Below, in pieces: positions 8,201 to 15,806 of a stretch of DNA of 59,347 nt. Position 1 is the first letter of the stretch. Each line of letters starts with the position of its first letter. The stretch covers positions 1 to 59,347 of the forward strand of contig NZ_JAJEQG010000015.1 in NCBI RefSeq assembly GCF_020687245.1. Reading direction: 5' to 3'. The DNA comes from Faecalibacterium longum CLA-AA-H243. Its GTDB lineage: Bacteria; Bacillota; Clostridia; Oscillospirales; Ruminococcaceae. The position numbers and the translations under genes are program-made. A model generated the notes under the pieces. That model was given only the letters and a program-made list of their open reading frames with translations. It was not told where the DNA came from and did no database searches.

Positions 8201-8335
8201 TAACCTCTCAGTCTGCCTTCGGCAGCCAGCTCCCCTACCGAGGGGAGCCTCTGGCGAAGAGATAAAGCTTTACGAAATGCCAAAGCCTCCCCTCGTTAGG
8301 GGAGGTGGCACGGCGTAAGCCGTGACGGAGAGGTT
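8201..8335. repeat. MITE-like palindromic element with four internal hairpins
   Basis: The element is bounded by TAACCTCTCAGTC (8201-8213) and GACGGAGAGGTTA (8323-8335), complementary at 12 of 13 positions. Inside are self-complementary units TGCCTTCGGCA, GCTCCCCTACCGAGGGGAGC, CCTCCCCTCGTTAGGGGAGG and CACGGCGTAAGCCGTG. It has no coding capacity. It sits between the khpA terminator and rimM, and its end lies only 15 bases before the rimM start. The element at 2105-2135 shares its termini. Confidence 0.75.
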
Positions 8336-8350
8336 AGACAGGAGTTTACA

Positions 8351-8887
8351 ATGCAGCAATATCTGGAAGCAGGCAAGGTCGTCACCACCCACGGTGTGCG
8401 CGGCGAAATGAAGCTGGAGCTGTGGTGCGACGGCGTGGATTTCCTCAAAAAGACGGGCCGTCTCTACGCCTCGGCAAAGGGCGGCAAGTGCTATAACATC
8501 ACCTCCATCCGCCCGCAGGGGCAGATGGCGCTGCTCCAGCTGGAGGGCGTGAACGATATGGACGCCGCCCGCGCGCTGCGGGGTCAGGTGTTTTACTTCG
8601 ACCGCAGCGACGCCACCCTGCCCGAGGGCCGGTGGTATGTGGCCGACCTTATCGGCTGCGAGGTGCGGGACGCCGACACCGGCAAGGTGTACGGCGTCGT
8701 CACCAGCGTGGACCACCCCGGCGCACAGGACATCTATACGGTCAAGTCCCCCAGCGGCAAGGAATATATATTCCCCGGTGTGGACGCCTTTCTCAAAGAG
8801 CGCAACCCGCCGGAAGGCTATATCCTCGTCACCCCCATCCCGGGCCTGCTGGACGACGATTTCGACAGTGAGCGGGAGGAGGAGTGA
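8351..8887 (+). CDS. rimM: 16S rRNA processing protein RimM
   Basis: RimM binds S19 and helps mature the 30S head. The 178-residue protein begins with the diagnostic LEAGKVVTTHGVRGEMKLE and has the C-terminal PRC-barrel with EVRDADTGKVYGVVTSVDHPG and LVTPIPGLLDDDFD. AGGAG is 9 bases upstream of the ATG. The palindromic element at 8201-8335 occupies its 5' region, so part of that repeat may be in the mRNA leader. trmD starts 3 bases after its stop. Confidence 0.95.
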   Translation: MQQYLEAGKVVTTHGVRGEMKLELWCDGVDFLKKTGRLYASAKGGKCYNITSIRPQGQMALLQLEGVNDMDAARALRGQVFYFDRSDATLPEGRWYVADLIGCEVRDADTGKVYGVVTSVDHPGAQDIYTVKSPSGKEYIFPGVDAFLKERNPPEGYILVTPIPGLLDDDFDSEREEE

Positions 8888-8890
8888 GCG

Positions 8891-10126
8891 ATGGGAATGC
8901 GTGTGGACATCGTGACCCTTTTCCCTGAGATGTGCCAGCAGGTGCTGGACGCCAGCATCATCGGCCGCGCAGCCAGGCGCGGCTACATCGAGACCCACTG
9001 CCATCAGATCCGGGATTACACCCTCAACAAGCAGAAGCAGACCGACGACTACCCCTATGGCGGCGGCTGCGGTATGGTGCTCTATGCCCAGCCCATCGCC
9101 GACTGCCTGCGCGCCGTCCAGAAAGAGGTAGCGGAACAGGGACGCCCGGCCCCGCATATCGTGTTCTTGACGGCGGGCGGTCAGCGTTACACCGAAGAGC
9201 ACGCCCGCAGGCTGGCCCAGTACGATAACCTGACGCTGGTCTGCGGCCACTATGAGGGCATCGACGAGCGCGTCATTGAAGCGTTTGCGGACGAAGAGAT
9301 CTCGATTGGCGACTATATCCTCACCGGCGGCGAGCTGGCCAGCCTCGTGGTGGCCGACAGCGTCCTCCGCCTCAAGCCCGGCGTTCTGGCGGAGCAGAAG
9401 GGCTACGAGGAAGAGAGCTACTGGGACGGCCTGCTGGAATACCCCCAGTACACCCGCCCCGAGGTCTGGGAGGGCCGCGCTGTACCCGACGTTCTGCTGG
9501 GAGGCGACCACCAGAAGATCGACGCATGGCGGGGCGAAAAGAGCCGGGAGCGCACCCGTCTGCGCCGCCCGGAGCTGTATGAGCAGTGGTGCGAGAGCCA
9601 CCCCATCACCGAGCTGCCCAAGTGGAAGCGGGGCGAGAATGTCCGCCTCGTCAAGACGGAAGAACAGTTTGCCGCTGCGGCAAAGCTGTTTGCGGAGGGA
9701 CGCCGCGCCGTCTGCGCCGGAAACTGGACGGAAGAGTATTGTGCAAGCCTGACAGAAGAGGAGTTTCTCGCTCAGCTCAAGGCGGAGAAAAAAGGCGGCT
9801 GGGCCTGCTACCTGCACACGACGAAAGATGTGCCGGACGGCATGGTGAGCGTAGACCACAAGACCGGCCGCATTGAGCATCTCTTTGTGTCTGGGAATGC
9901 CCGGGGAAAGGGCATCGGCCAGAAAATGCTGGATTTCGCCCGCAAAAAGCTGGAAGAGTATGAGCATCCCCGCCTGAGCGTGCTGGACACCAACGCCCGC
10001 GCCATCGCTCTCTATCGTCGGATGGGATGGAAATTCACAGGCGAAAAAGACATGGAATTTGACCCTGCGGAATATCCTTCTGTTGTAAAGAAATGCGCGC
10101 TGCTGTGGATGCAGTACGAGGGTTGA
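8891..10126 (+). CDS. trmD: TrmD tRNA (guanine-37-N1)-methyltransferase fused to a GNAT acetyltransferase
   Basis: Residues 1-235 are a complete TrmD, which methylates G37 of tRNAs with S-adenosylmethionine to prevent frameshifting. The SPOUT knot motifs CGHYEGIDERV (118-128) and SIGDYILTGGELA (138-150) are intact. After a short linker, residues 250-411 form a GNAT-like domain with the acetyl-CoA loop RGKGIG in VSGNARGKGIGQKMLDFA and a typical C-terminal LDTNARAIALYRRMGWKF. The reading frame is continuous, with no stop or frameshift. TrmD proteins are normally about 240 residues. GGAGGAG precedes the ATG. The acetylation substrate is unknown; a role on tRNA or ribosomal protein is only a guess. 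Confidence 0.9.
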   Translation: MGMRVDIVTLFPEMCQQVLDASIIGRAARRGYIETHCHQIRDYTLNKQKQTDDYPYGGGCGMVLYAQPIADCLRAVQKEVAEQGRPAPHIVFLTAGGQRYTEEHARRLAQYDNLTLVCGHYEGIDERVIEAFADEEISIGDYILTGGELASLVVADSVLRLKPGVLAEQKGYEEESYWDGLLEYPQYTRPEVWEGRAVPDVLLGGDHQKIDAWRGEKSRERTRLRRPELYEQWCESHPITELPKWKRGENVRLVKTEEQFAAAAKLFAEGRRAVCAGNWTEEYCASLTEEEFLAQLKAEKKGGWACYLHTTKDVPDGMVSVDHKTGRIEHLFVSGNARGKGIGQKMLDFARKKLEEYEHPRLSVLDTNARAIALYRRMGWKFTGEKDMEFDPAEYPSVVKKCALLWMQYEG

Positions 10127-10420
10127 GCAGAGTCTGCGGCAAACGTCATACTCTGCCGGATAAGCACAAAAGCAGTCGGAGTGCTGACCCTCTGTCGAAA
10201 AAATGTTGAAAACTTTTGTATTACCCCGCCAACACTGGGGGAATAATTTTGTTGTCTTTGTACAAAAGGTGGAAAATGCCCCCCTCATCCTTGGGAAAAC
10301 CGCCAAAAATGCGTCTGGGGTCTGTACAACGGTTTCGCTTTGCGTTAAAATAATCACAACGCAACAGGCGCAAAACATAATTGCATTCCCCAGAACGATA
10401 ATAGATAGGAGCGTTTTACT
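10127..10420 (+). other. Intergenic region upstream of ptsH
   Basis: This 294-base gap holds an inverted repeat GCAGAGT (10127-10133)/ACTCTGC (10150-10156) right after trmD, without a T-tract. It also holds two TGTACAA copies (near 10259 and 10323) and the ptsH promoter. No gene was seen. rplS, which usually follows trmD, is absent. Confidence 0.5.
10323..10351 (+). promoter_or_regulatory. Candidate ptsH promoter
   Basis: -35-like TGTACA (10323-10328) and -10 TAAAAT (10346-10351) are 17 bp apart, about 70 bases upstream of ptsH. The -35 matches consensus at four of six positions. Confidence 0.55.
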
Positions 10421-10684
10421 ATGTACGTCAAAGAAGTTACCGTTGAAAATCAGGTTGGTCTGCACGCCCGTCCGGCAACCTTCTTTATTCAGAAGGCCAA
10501 CGAGTTCAAGTCTTCCATCTGGGTCGAGAAGGAAGAGCGCCGCGTGAACGCTAAGAGCCTGCTGGGCGTCCTGTCTCTGGGCATCGTGGGCGGCACCACC
10601 ATCCGCATCATCGCTGATGGCGCAGACGAGCAGGCTGCTGTCGATGGCCTCATCAAGCTGGTGGAGTCCGGCTTCGCAGAGTAA
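10421..10684 (+). CDS. ptsH: HPr phosphocarrier protein
   Basis: HPr carries phosphate from Enzyme I to PTS EIIA domains, including FruA of this window. The 87-residue protein has the active-site GLHARPA with His15 and the regulatory region NAKSLLGVLSLGI with Ser46, the site of HPr kinase in Firmicutes. Both sites are intact, so this is HPr rather than the His-less Crh. TAGGAG precedes the ATG. It appears monocistronic; ptsI is not adjacent. Confidence 0.94.
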   Translation: MYVKEVTVENQVGLHARPATFFIQKANEFKSSIWVEKEERRVNAKSLLGVLSLGIVGGTTIRIIADGADEQAAVDGLIKLVESGFAE

Positions 10685-10705
10685 TTCAGTTCCATTTCGT
10701 GTATG

Positions 10706-10735
10706 AGCGGCGGGGATCATCCTTGCCGCTTTTTT
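10706..10735 (+). terminator. Terminator after ptsH
   Basis: AGCGGC (10706-10711) pairs with GCCGCT (10725-10730), with partial pairing inside the loop, and is followed by a run of T residues. The stem is short. Confidence 0.6.
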
Positions 10736-10768
10736 GGTATGATGCATCAGAATAAAGGAGGCAGCCTC

Positions 10769-11008
10769 ATGAAAGATTCGACGAAAGAAGCACTGTTCAA
10801 GTTTGGCGAGTTCTGTGATTCCGGCAAGCCGTGGTACTGCTTTTTTGGCGTCTATCTGGTGACGCTCATCGTCAATATCACCCTTCTGCTCACCTCGGAG
10901 CGGAAGCCCAAGTGGTGGAGCGTGGCCCTCGACGTGTGCGGTCTGGCGCTGGCGGCGTCGAATATTGCCAAGACTGAGATGATGCAGAAAGGCCGGCATA
11001 ACACCTGA
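10769..11008 (+). CDS. Small membrane protein of unknown function
   Basis: This 79-residue protein begins MKDSTKEALFKFGEFCDSG and has one clear hydrophobic segment (YCFFGVYLVTLIVNITLLL) and a second weaker one (VALDVCGLALAASNI). I do not recognise a family. The ATG at 10769 follows AAAGGAGG (10754-10761). An upstream in-frame start would include the ptsH terminator. Its stop codon overlaps the uvrC start (TGATG), so the two are probably translationally coupled. Confidence 0.65.
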   Translation: MKDSTKEALFKFGEFCDSGKPWYCFFGVYLVTLIVNITLLLTSERKPKWWSVALDVCGLALAASNIAKTEMMQKGRHNT

Positions 11009-12861
11009 TGACCAAGGCGGAACTTTACAAAAAGGCCTGTATGCTGCCGCTTCTGCCGGGTGTCTATATCATCCGGGACAAAAGCGGCACCATCATCTAT
11101 ATCGGCAAGGCCAAACGTCTGCGCATCCGGGTGAGCCAGTATTTCCGGGAGGGTGTGCCTCACGACAACAAGGTCAGCCAGATGATCGCCCACGCCTACG
11201 CGTTCGACGTCATCGTCTGCCAGAGCGAGTTCGAGGCGCTGGTGCTGGAAGCAAGCCAGATCAAAGCCCACACCCCGAAGTACAACATCCTGCTCAAGGA
11301 CGACAAGGGCTACAGCTATATCAAGGTGACAAAGGACGAGTGGCCGCGGTTGTCGTTCACGCTGCAAAAAGAGGACGACGGCGCGGAGTATATCGGCCCT
11401 TATACCTCGAGCTTTGCGGCCCGTCAGATGGCCGAGACGGCGATGGATGCTTTTCTGCTGCCCCGGTGCAGCCGGCGATTCCCGCAGGAAATTGGCCGAG
11501 GCCGCCCCTGCCTGAACGCCCACATCGGCAAGTGCATGGCGGTGTGCAGCGGCAAGATAAGCCGTGAAAACTACGAGCAGGCCGTCAAAAGCGCTGTCCA
11601 CCTCATCCGCTACGGCAAAAAGGATATTCTGAAAACCCTCAACGAGCGGATGCTGGAAGCCTCTGACCGGCTGGAATTTGAGACAGCGGCCCTCATCCGC
11701 GACCAGATCGCCGCCATTACCAAGGTGACGGCAGGGCAGAAGGTCGTGGTTGACCCCGACGTGGAGATGGACGTGGTAGCGCTGGCGGGTACGCCCGGCA
11801 GCGTCTGCGCGGCTGTCCTCCGCTTCCGGGAGGGGCGGCTGACCGACAAACGGGAGTTTCTGTTCCACGATACCGCCGACATCGCGGCGGTGCGGGAGGA
11901 ATTTCTGCCCCGGTACTACCTCGACGATGAACAGATACCGAAAGTCATTGCCGTGGACGAGCTGCCGCCGGATGTGGACGCCTTACAGCAGGCCCTCAAC
12001 GAGAAGCGGGGCAGTGAGGTGCAGCTCTATGTCCCTCAGCGGGGCGATAAGGCGCACCTCGTCGAGATGGCCCACACCAACGCCGTTGAGCGGCTGGCCC
12101 GCGAGAGCGGCCGCTATGCCCGGGAGGAAAAGCTTCTGGATGAGCTGGCGCAGGTGCTGGGCCTTCCCAAGCCCCCCCGCACCATCGAGAGCTACGATAT
12201 TTCCAACTGGGGCGACGGCACCAGCGTCTGCGGCATGGTGACGTTCCGGGACGGCAAGCCCTACAAGGCGGGCTACCGGAAGTTCAAGATGAAGACCGTC
12301 GCCGGGACCGATGACTACGCCTCGCTGGCGGAGACCGTCTCCCGCCGTGCGGCTGAATACGAAAAGTATTCCGAAATGGCCGCAAATGGCGAGCCGAGCA
12401 GCAACTACTTCGGCCAGAAGCCTGATCTGCTCCTGATGGACGGCGGCAGGGGACAGGTGAGCGCCGCGAAGGCCGCACTGGCCGGGACGGCACTGGCCGA
12501 TGTACCCCTCTACGGCATGGTGAAGGACGACCACCACCGCACCCGCGCCATCGTGGACAGCGAGGGCCGGGAGATCGCCATCAACATGAACCGCGGGACG
12601 TTCACCTTCGTCACCGCCATTCAGGACGAGACGCACCGCTTCGCCAACGCCTACCGCAAGCAGCAGATGAAGCAGAAGAGCTATTCGTCCACTCTCACCG
12701 AGGTGCCGGGCGTCGGCCCCAAGACGGCCAAGGCCCTGATGACCCAGTTCAAGAGCGTGGGCGCCGTCAAAGAGGCCACCCCTGACCAGCTGGAGAACAC
12801 CCCCGGCGTCGGACGGCAGATGGCCCAGACCATTTACGAATATTTCCACCCGCAGGGGTGA
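11008..12861 (+). CDS. uvrC: Excinuclease ABC subunit C
   Basis: UvrC makes the dual incisions in nucleotide excision repair after UvrA/UvrB damage recognition. The 617-residue protein has the N-terminal GIY-YIG nuclease (LPGVYIIRDKSGTIIYIGKA, then RVSQYF), a central UvrB-binding segment (about 205-240), the RNase-H-like C-terminal nuclease with ESYDISNWGDG, and a tandem helix-hairpin-helix ending (VPGVGPKTAKAL, TPGVGRQMAQTIYEYF). All domains are present at the normal length. It overlaps the preceding small gene by one base. uvrA and uvrB are not here. Confidence 0.96.
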   Translation: MTKAELYKKACMLPLLPGVYIIRDKSGTIIYIGKAKRLRIRVSQYFREGVPHDNKVSQMIAHAYAFDVIVCQSEFEALVLEASQIKAHTPKYNILLKDDKGYSYIKVTKDEWPRLSFTLQKEDDGAEYIGPYTSSFAARQMAETAMDAFLLPRCSRRFPQEIGRGRPCLNAHIGKCMAVCSGKISRENYEQAVKSAVHLIRYGKKDILKTLNERMLEASDRLEFETAALIRDQIAAITKVTAGQKVVVDPDVEMDVVALAGTPGSVCAAVLRFREGRLTDKREFLFHDTADIAAVREEFLPRYYLDDEQIPKVIAVDELPPDVDALQQALNEKRGSEVQLYVPQRGDKAHLVEMAHTNAVERLARESGRYAREEKLLDELAQVLGLPKPPRTIESYDISNWGDGTSVCGMVTFRDGKPYKAGYRKFKMKTVAGTDDYASLAETVSRRAAEYEKYSEMAANGEPSSNYFGQKPDLLLMDGGRGQVSAAKAALAGTALADVPLYGMVKDDHHRTRAIVDSEGREIAINMNRGTFTFVTAIQDETHRFANAYRKQQMKQKSYSSTLTEVPGVGPKTAKALMTQFKSVGAVKEATPDQLENTPGVGRQMAQTIYEYFHPQG

Positions 12862-12871
12862 AGCAAGTGGA

Positions 12872-12908
12872 AAAGTCCGGCGCAGACCAGTCTGCGGCCG
12901 GGCTTTTT
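12872..12908 (+). terminator. Hairpin terminator between uvrC and the DUF1653 gene
   Basis: The AAAGTCCGGC-GCAGA arm pairs with TCTGC-GGCCGGGCTTT (one G-U pair, 4-base loop) and leads into TTTTT. The downstream ribosome-binding site TAAGGAG follows at once, so it could act as an attenuator for the next gene. Confidence 0.7.
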
Positions 12909-12921
12909 GTAAGGAGTTTTT

Positions 12922-13152
12922 ATGTACCAGTTCCAATACGACATCAAGCCGGGCCGCTACCGGCACTTCAAGGGCAACGAATATCAGGTCATCGGGATGG
13001 CCCGCCACAGCGAGACCGAAGAGGAAATGGTGGTCTACCGCCCTCTGTACGGCGAGGGCGGGCTCTGGGTGCGTCCGGCGGCTATGTGGGCCGAAGAGGT
13101 GGAGCGGGACGGCAAGCGTCAGCCGCGCTTTGCCTACATTGGCGAAATGTAA
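12922..13152 (+). CDS. DUF1653 domain protein
   Basis: The 76-residue protein matches the small DUF1653 family, of unknown function: KPGRYRHFKGNEYQVIGMARHSETEEEMVVYR, then GLWVRPAAMW (both in shortened form of the family pattern). It is predicted soluble. AAGGAG lies about 7 bases upstream of the ATG. It is just downstream of the uvrC terminator and upstream of the dipeptidase gene. Confidence 0.85.
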   Translation: MYQFQYDIKPGRYRHFKGNEYQVIGMARHSETEEEMVVYRPLYGEGGLWVRPAAMWAEEVERDGKRQPRFAYIGEM

Positions 13153-13269
13153 GGGCTTGCGCCCGGAGGCCAAACGCGATACAATGGGTTTTGCAGAACA
13201 AACGCGCCTGCGAAACTGTATAAATGAGCACTATACATACAAGATGTAAAATTTTGGAGGATAACAGCT

Positions 13270-14751
13270 ATGGCTTGTACTACCATCCTTGTCGGCAAAA
13301 AAGCCTCGTATGACGGCTCTACCATGATCGCCCGGAACGACGATTCCGGCTCCGGCCACTTCACCGCGAAAAAGTTCGTTGTCGTTCAGCCGGAGGAGCA
13401 CCCGGCTGTTTACAAGTCGGTCATCTCTCATGTAGAAGTTCCCCTGCCGGGCAATGCCCTGCGGATGACCGCCATGCCCAACGCCGTGGAGGGCAAGGGC
13501 ATCTGGGCTGCTTCGGGCGTCAACGCCGCCAACGTCGGCATGACCGCCACCGAGACGATCACCTCCAACCCCCGCGTTCTGGGCGCAGACCCGCTGGTGG
13601 TCTACCAGCCCGCCAGAGACGGCCAGCCGGAAGTCCCCGGCGGCATCGGCGAGGAAGATATTGTTTACCTCGTCCTGCCCTACATCCACTCTGCCCGCGA
13701 GGGCGTGCTCCGTCTGGGCAAGCTGCTGGAAGAGTACGGCACCTATGAGATGAACGGCATCGCTTTCCAGGATGTGGACGAGATCTGGTGGCTGGAGACC
13801 ATCGGCGGCCACCACTGGATGGCCCGCCGTGTGCCGGACGACTCCTATGTGGTCATGCCGAACCAGCTGGGCATCGACGCCTTCGACCTCGACGACGCTT
13901 TCGGCGCACAGGAGAATTATCTCTGCTCTGCCGACCTGAGGGAGTTCATCCGGGACAATTACCTCGACCTCTCGCTGGATGGCCGTCTGAACCCGCGTGA
14001 CGCCTTCGGCAGCCACGACGACGCCGACCACGTTTACAACACCCCCCGCGCATGGTTCATGCTCCGCCACCTCAATCCCAACACCTGGGTCTGGGACGGC
14101 CCTGCCGCCGACTACGGCCCTCGCTCGGACGACCTGCCCTGGTGCATGGTGCCGGAGCGGAAGCTGACCCCGGAGGATGTGAAGTATGTGCTGTCCTCCC
14201 ACTATCAGGGGACTCCCTTCGACCCCTACGCCAGCTACGGCGACAAGAGCATGAAGGGAGCTTACCGCTCCATCGGCATCAACCGCAACGACTTCATGGC
14301 CCTCATCCAGATGCGGCCTGACGTGCCGGAAGACATCCGCGCTGTGGAGTGGATCGCCTACGCCTCCAATGCCTTCAATACCATGGTGCCGTTCTACGCC
14401 AACGTCGAGCGCACCCCGGCCTATCTGGCCTGCACCACCGGTGAAGTCTCCACCGACAGCTTCTACTGGGTGAGCCGGATGATCGCCGCCATGGCCGATG
14501 CCTCCTACGCCAAGAGCCTCATCCATGTGGAGCGGTACGAGGAGGGCGTCCTCTCCGCCAGCCGCGCACTGCTGAACCAGTACGATAAGAAAATCGCTTC
14601 TGCCGAGGAAAGCCAGCGCGCCGCCCTGCGGGAGGAGGCCAACACCGCCATCGCTGCCGAGCTGAAGAAGCGGGCTTCCGATACGCTGGATAAGGTCCTC
14701 TTCGAGCTGAGCAGCGGCATGAAGAACGCTTACGCCCGTTCGGACGCCTAA
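13270..14751 (+). CDS. C69-family dipeptidase
   Basis: The 493-residue protein belongs to peptidase family C69 (PepD type), N-terminal-nucleophile hydrolases that cleave dipeptides. It begins MACTTILVGKKASYDGSTMIARNDDSG; Cys3 would become the N-terminal catalytic nucleophile after removal of two residues. Further family segments are GIWAASGVNAANVGMTATET and the C-terminal helices. TTTGGAGG precedes the ATG. No secretion signal is visible. It could process peptides brought in by the Opp system of this window. Confidence 0.9.
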   Translation: MACTTILVGKKASYDGSTMIARNDDSGSGHFTAKKFVVVQPEEHPAVYKSVISHVEVPLPGNALRMTAMPNAVEGKGIWAASGVNAANVGMTATETITSNPRVLGADPLVVYQPARDGQPEVPGGIGEEDIVYLVLPYIHSAREGVLRLGKLLEEYGTYEMNGIAFQDVDEIWWLETIGGHHWMARRVPDDSYVVMPNQLGIDAFDLDDAFGAQENYLCSADLREFIRDNYLDLSLDGRLNPRDAFGSHDDADHVYNTPRAWFMLRHLNPNTWVWDGPAADYGPRSDDLPWCMVPERKLTPEDVKYVLSSHYQGTPFDPYASYGDKSMKGAYRSIGINRNDFMALIQMRPDVPEDIRAVEWIAYASNAFNTMVPFYANVERTPAYLACTTGEVSTDSFYWVSRMIAAMADASYAKSLIHVERYEEGVLSASRALLNQYDKKIASAEESQRAALREEANTAIAAELKKRASDTLDKVLFELSSGMKNAYARSDA

Positions 14752-14833
14752 ATCGCATCCGACCCGGAAGGAAAAATCATTTCCGGCAAAACCAAAACCG
14801 TCAAAAACGGTCAAATCAAACCACAAAACCGTC

Positions 14834-14872
14834 ATCCGCCCCGAAGCTGACCGCTCCGGGACGGATTTTTTT
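14834..14872 (+). terminator. Terminator after the dipeptidase gene
   Basis: ATCCGCCCCG (14834-14843) pairs with CGGGACGGAT (14857-14866) with one mismatch and is followed by seven T residues. Upstream, 14765-14811 carries two further small dyads (CCGGAA/TTCCGG and ACCGT/ACGGT). Confidence 0.75.
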
Positions 14873-14918
14873 GCGCTCTTTTGCGGGTTGTATCCCACTT
14901 ATTGTGCAGAATGCATGA

Positions 14919-14988
14919 TTTTGACGGAAATATTTTGGCAGATAAACTGACGGAAAGTGATTGATTTTGACGGAAAATTTGCTATAAT
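14919..14988 (+). promoter_or_regulatory. Fructose operon promoter with three TGACGGAAA direct repeats
   Basis: TGACGGAAA occurs at 14922-14930, 14948-14956 and 14968-14976. The promoter is -35 TTGATT (14961-14966) and consensus -10 TATAAT (14983-14988), spacing 16 bp. The third repeat lies between the two boxes and the second just upstream of -35. This is the expected placement for operators of the DeoR-family regulator encoded directly downstream. Confidence 0.75.
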
Positions 14989-15050
14989 ACAGACAGAAAC
15001 AGCCAAAATGATTCAAACACAGGCAGAAACGTGCAACAGGAGGGATGAAG

Positions 15051-15806
15051 ATGTTGGTAGAGGAGCGGCTTTCCCGCATCATGAAGCTGCTGAGCCAGCA
15101 GCGCACCGCGACGGTGCAGGAACTCTGCGAGGCGTTGGATGCCAGCGAGTCCACCATCCGCCGCGATTTGAACGAGCTGGACAGGATGGGCAAGGTGAAC
15201 AAGGTACACGGCGGCGCGACCCTGCCGGACAGCCAGTTCCTCGCCGACGAGCCGACGATGGCCGCAAAGGAAGCGCTGGCCGTCGTCCAGAAAAAGTGTA
15301 TCGCAAAGGCGGCAGCGGCCCTTATCACTGCAGAGGATTTCGTCTTTCTGGACGCCGGAAGCACCACGCTGGCGCTGGCCCGGGAGCTGAGCGGCCCGGC
15401 GCTGGACGCCCGGTACGTCACCAACGGCGTCGCTCACGCCCGTCTGCTGGCCCAGAAGGGCTGCAAGGTCTTTCTGGTGGGCGGTCTGCTGCGGCCCGAG
15501 ACGGAGGCCATCATCGGCGCTGCGGCTCTCCACAGCCTGCAGCAGTACAACTTCACGAAAGCGTTCCTGGGGGCAAACGGCGTGGCGCTGGACGCAGGAT
15601 TCACGACACCTGACCCCGAGGAAGCGGCTGTCAAGGCCACGGTCGTGCGCCGGGCGAGAGAAGCCTGGTTCCTCGTGGATGACTCGAAGTTCGCCCGCAT
15701 CTACCCGGCGGTCATCGCCGAGCTGTCCGGCGGCGCGATCCTGACGAATCATTGTCCGAATCCGAAATACAGACAATTCACTCTGGTAAAGGAGGCAACA
15801 GAATGA
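15051..15806 (+). CDS. DeoR/GlpR-family transcriptional regulator of the fructose operon
   Basis: The 251-residue protein has an N-terminal winged helix with the family pattern ATVQELCEALDASESTIRRDLNEL and a C-terminal sugar-phosphate-sensing domain (VFLDAGSTTLALARELSG, VFLVGGLLRPETEAIIG). It is probably the FruR repressor that responds to fructose-1-phosphate. I chose ATG 15051 because AGGAGGG (15038-15044) is 6 bases upstream; an ATG at 15045 is too close. It overlaps fruK by 4 bases (ATGA). Confidence 0.9.
   Translation: MLVEERLSRIMKLLSQQRTATVQELCEALDASESTIRRDLNELDRMGKVNKVHGGATLPDSQFLADEPTMAAKEALAVVQKKCIAKAAAALITAEDFVFLDAGSTTLALARELSGPALDARYVTNGVAHARLLAQKGCKVFLVGGLLRPETEAIIGAAALHSLQQYNFTKAFLGANGVALDAGFTTPDPEEAAVKATVVRRAREAWFLVDDSKFARIYPAVIAELSGGAILTNHCPNPKYRQFTLVKEATE

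Noticed and set aside
8270-10999. Very long open frame on the minus strand opposite rimM, trmD and ptsH
   Set aside because: It is opposite to recognisable genes, its translation has no family features, and it arises from high third-position GC. Similar long frames opposite valS (52932-55601), feoB (43209-45671) and the acyl-CoA ligase (20426-23308) were dropped for the same reason.
12858-13223. Longer open frame covering the DUF1653 gene in another frame
   Set aside because: It passes through the terminator, and the DUF1653 match is in the other frame.
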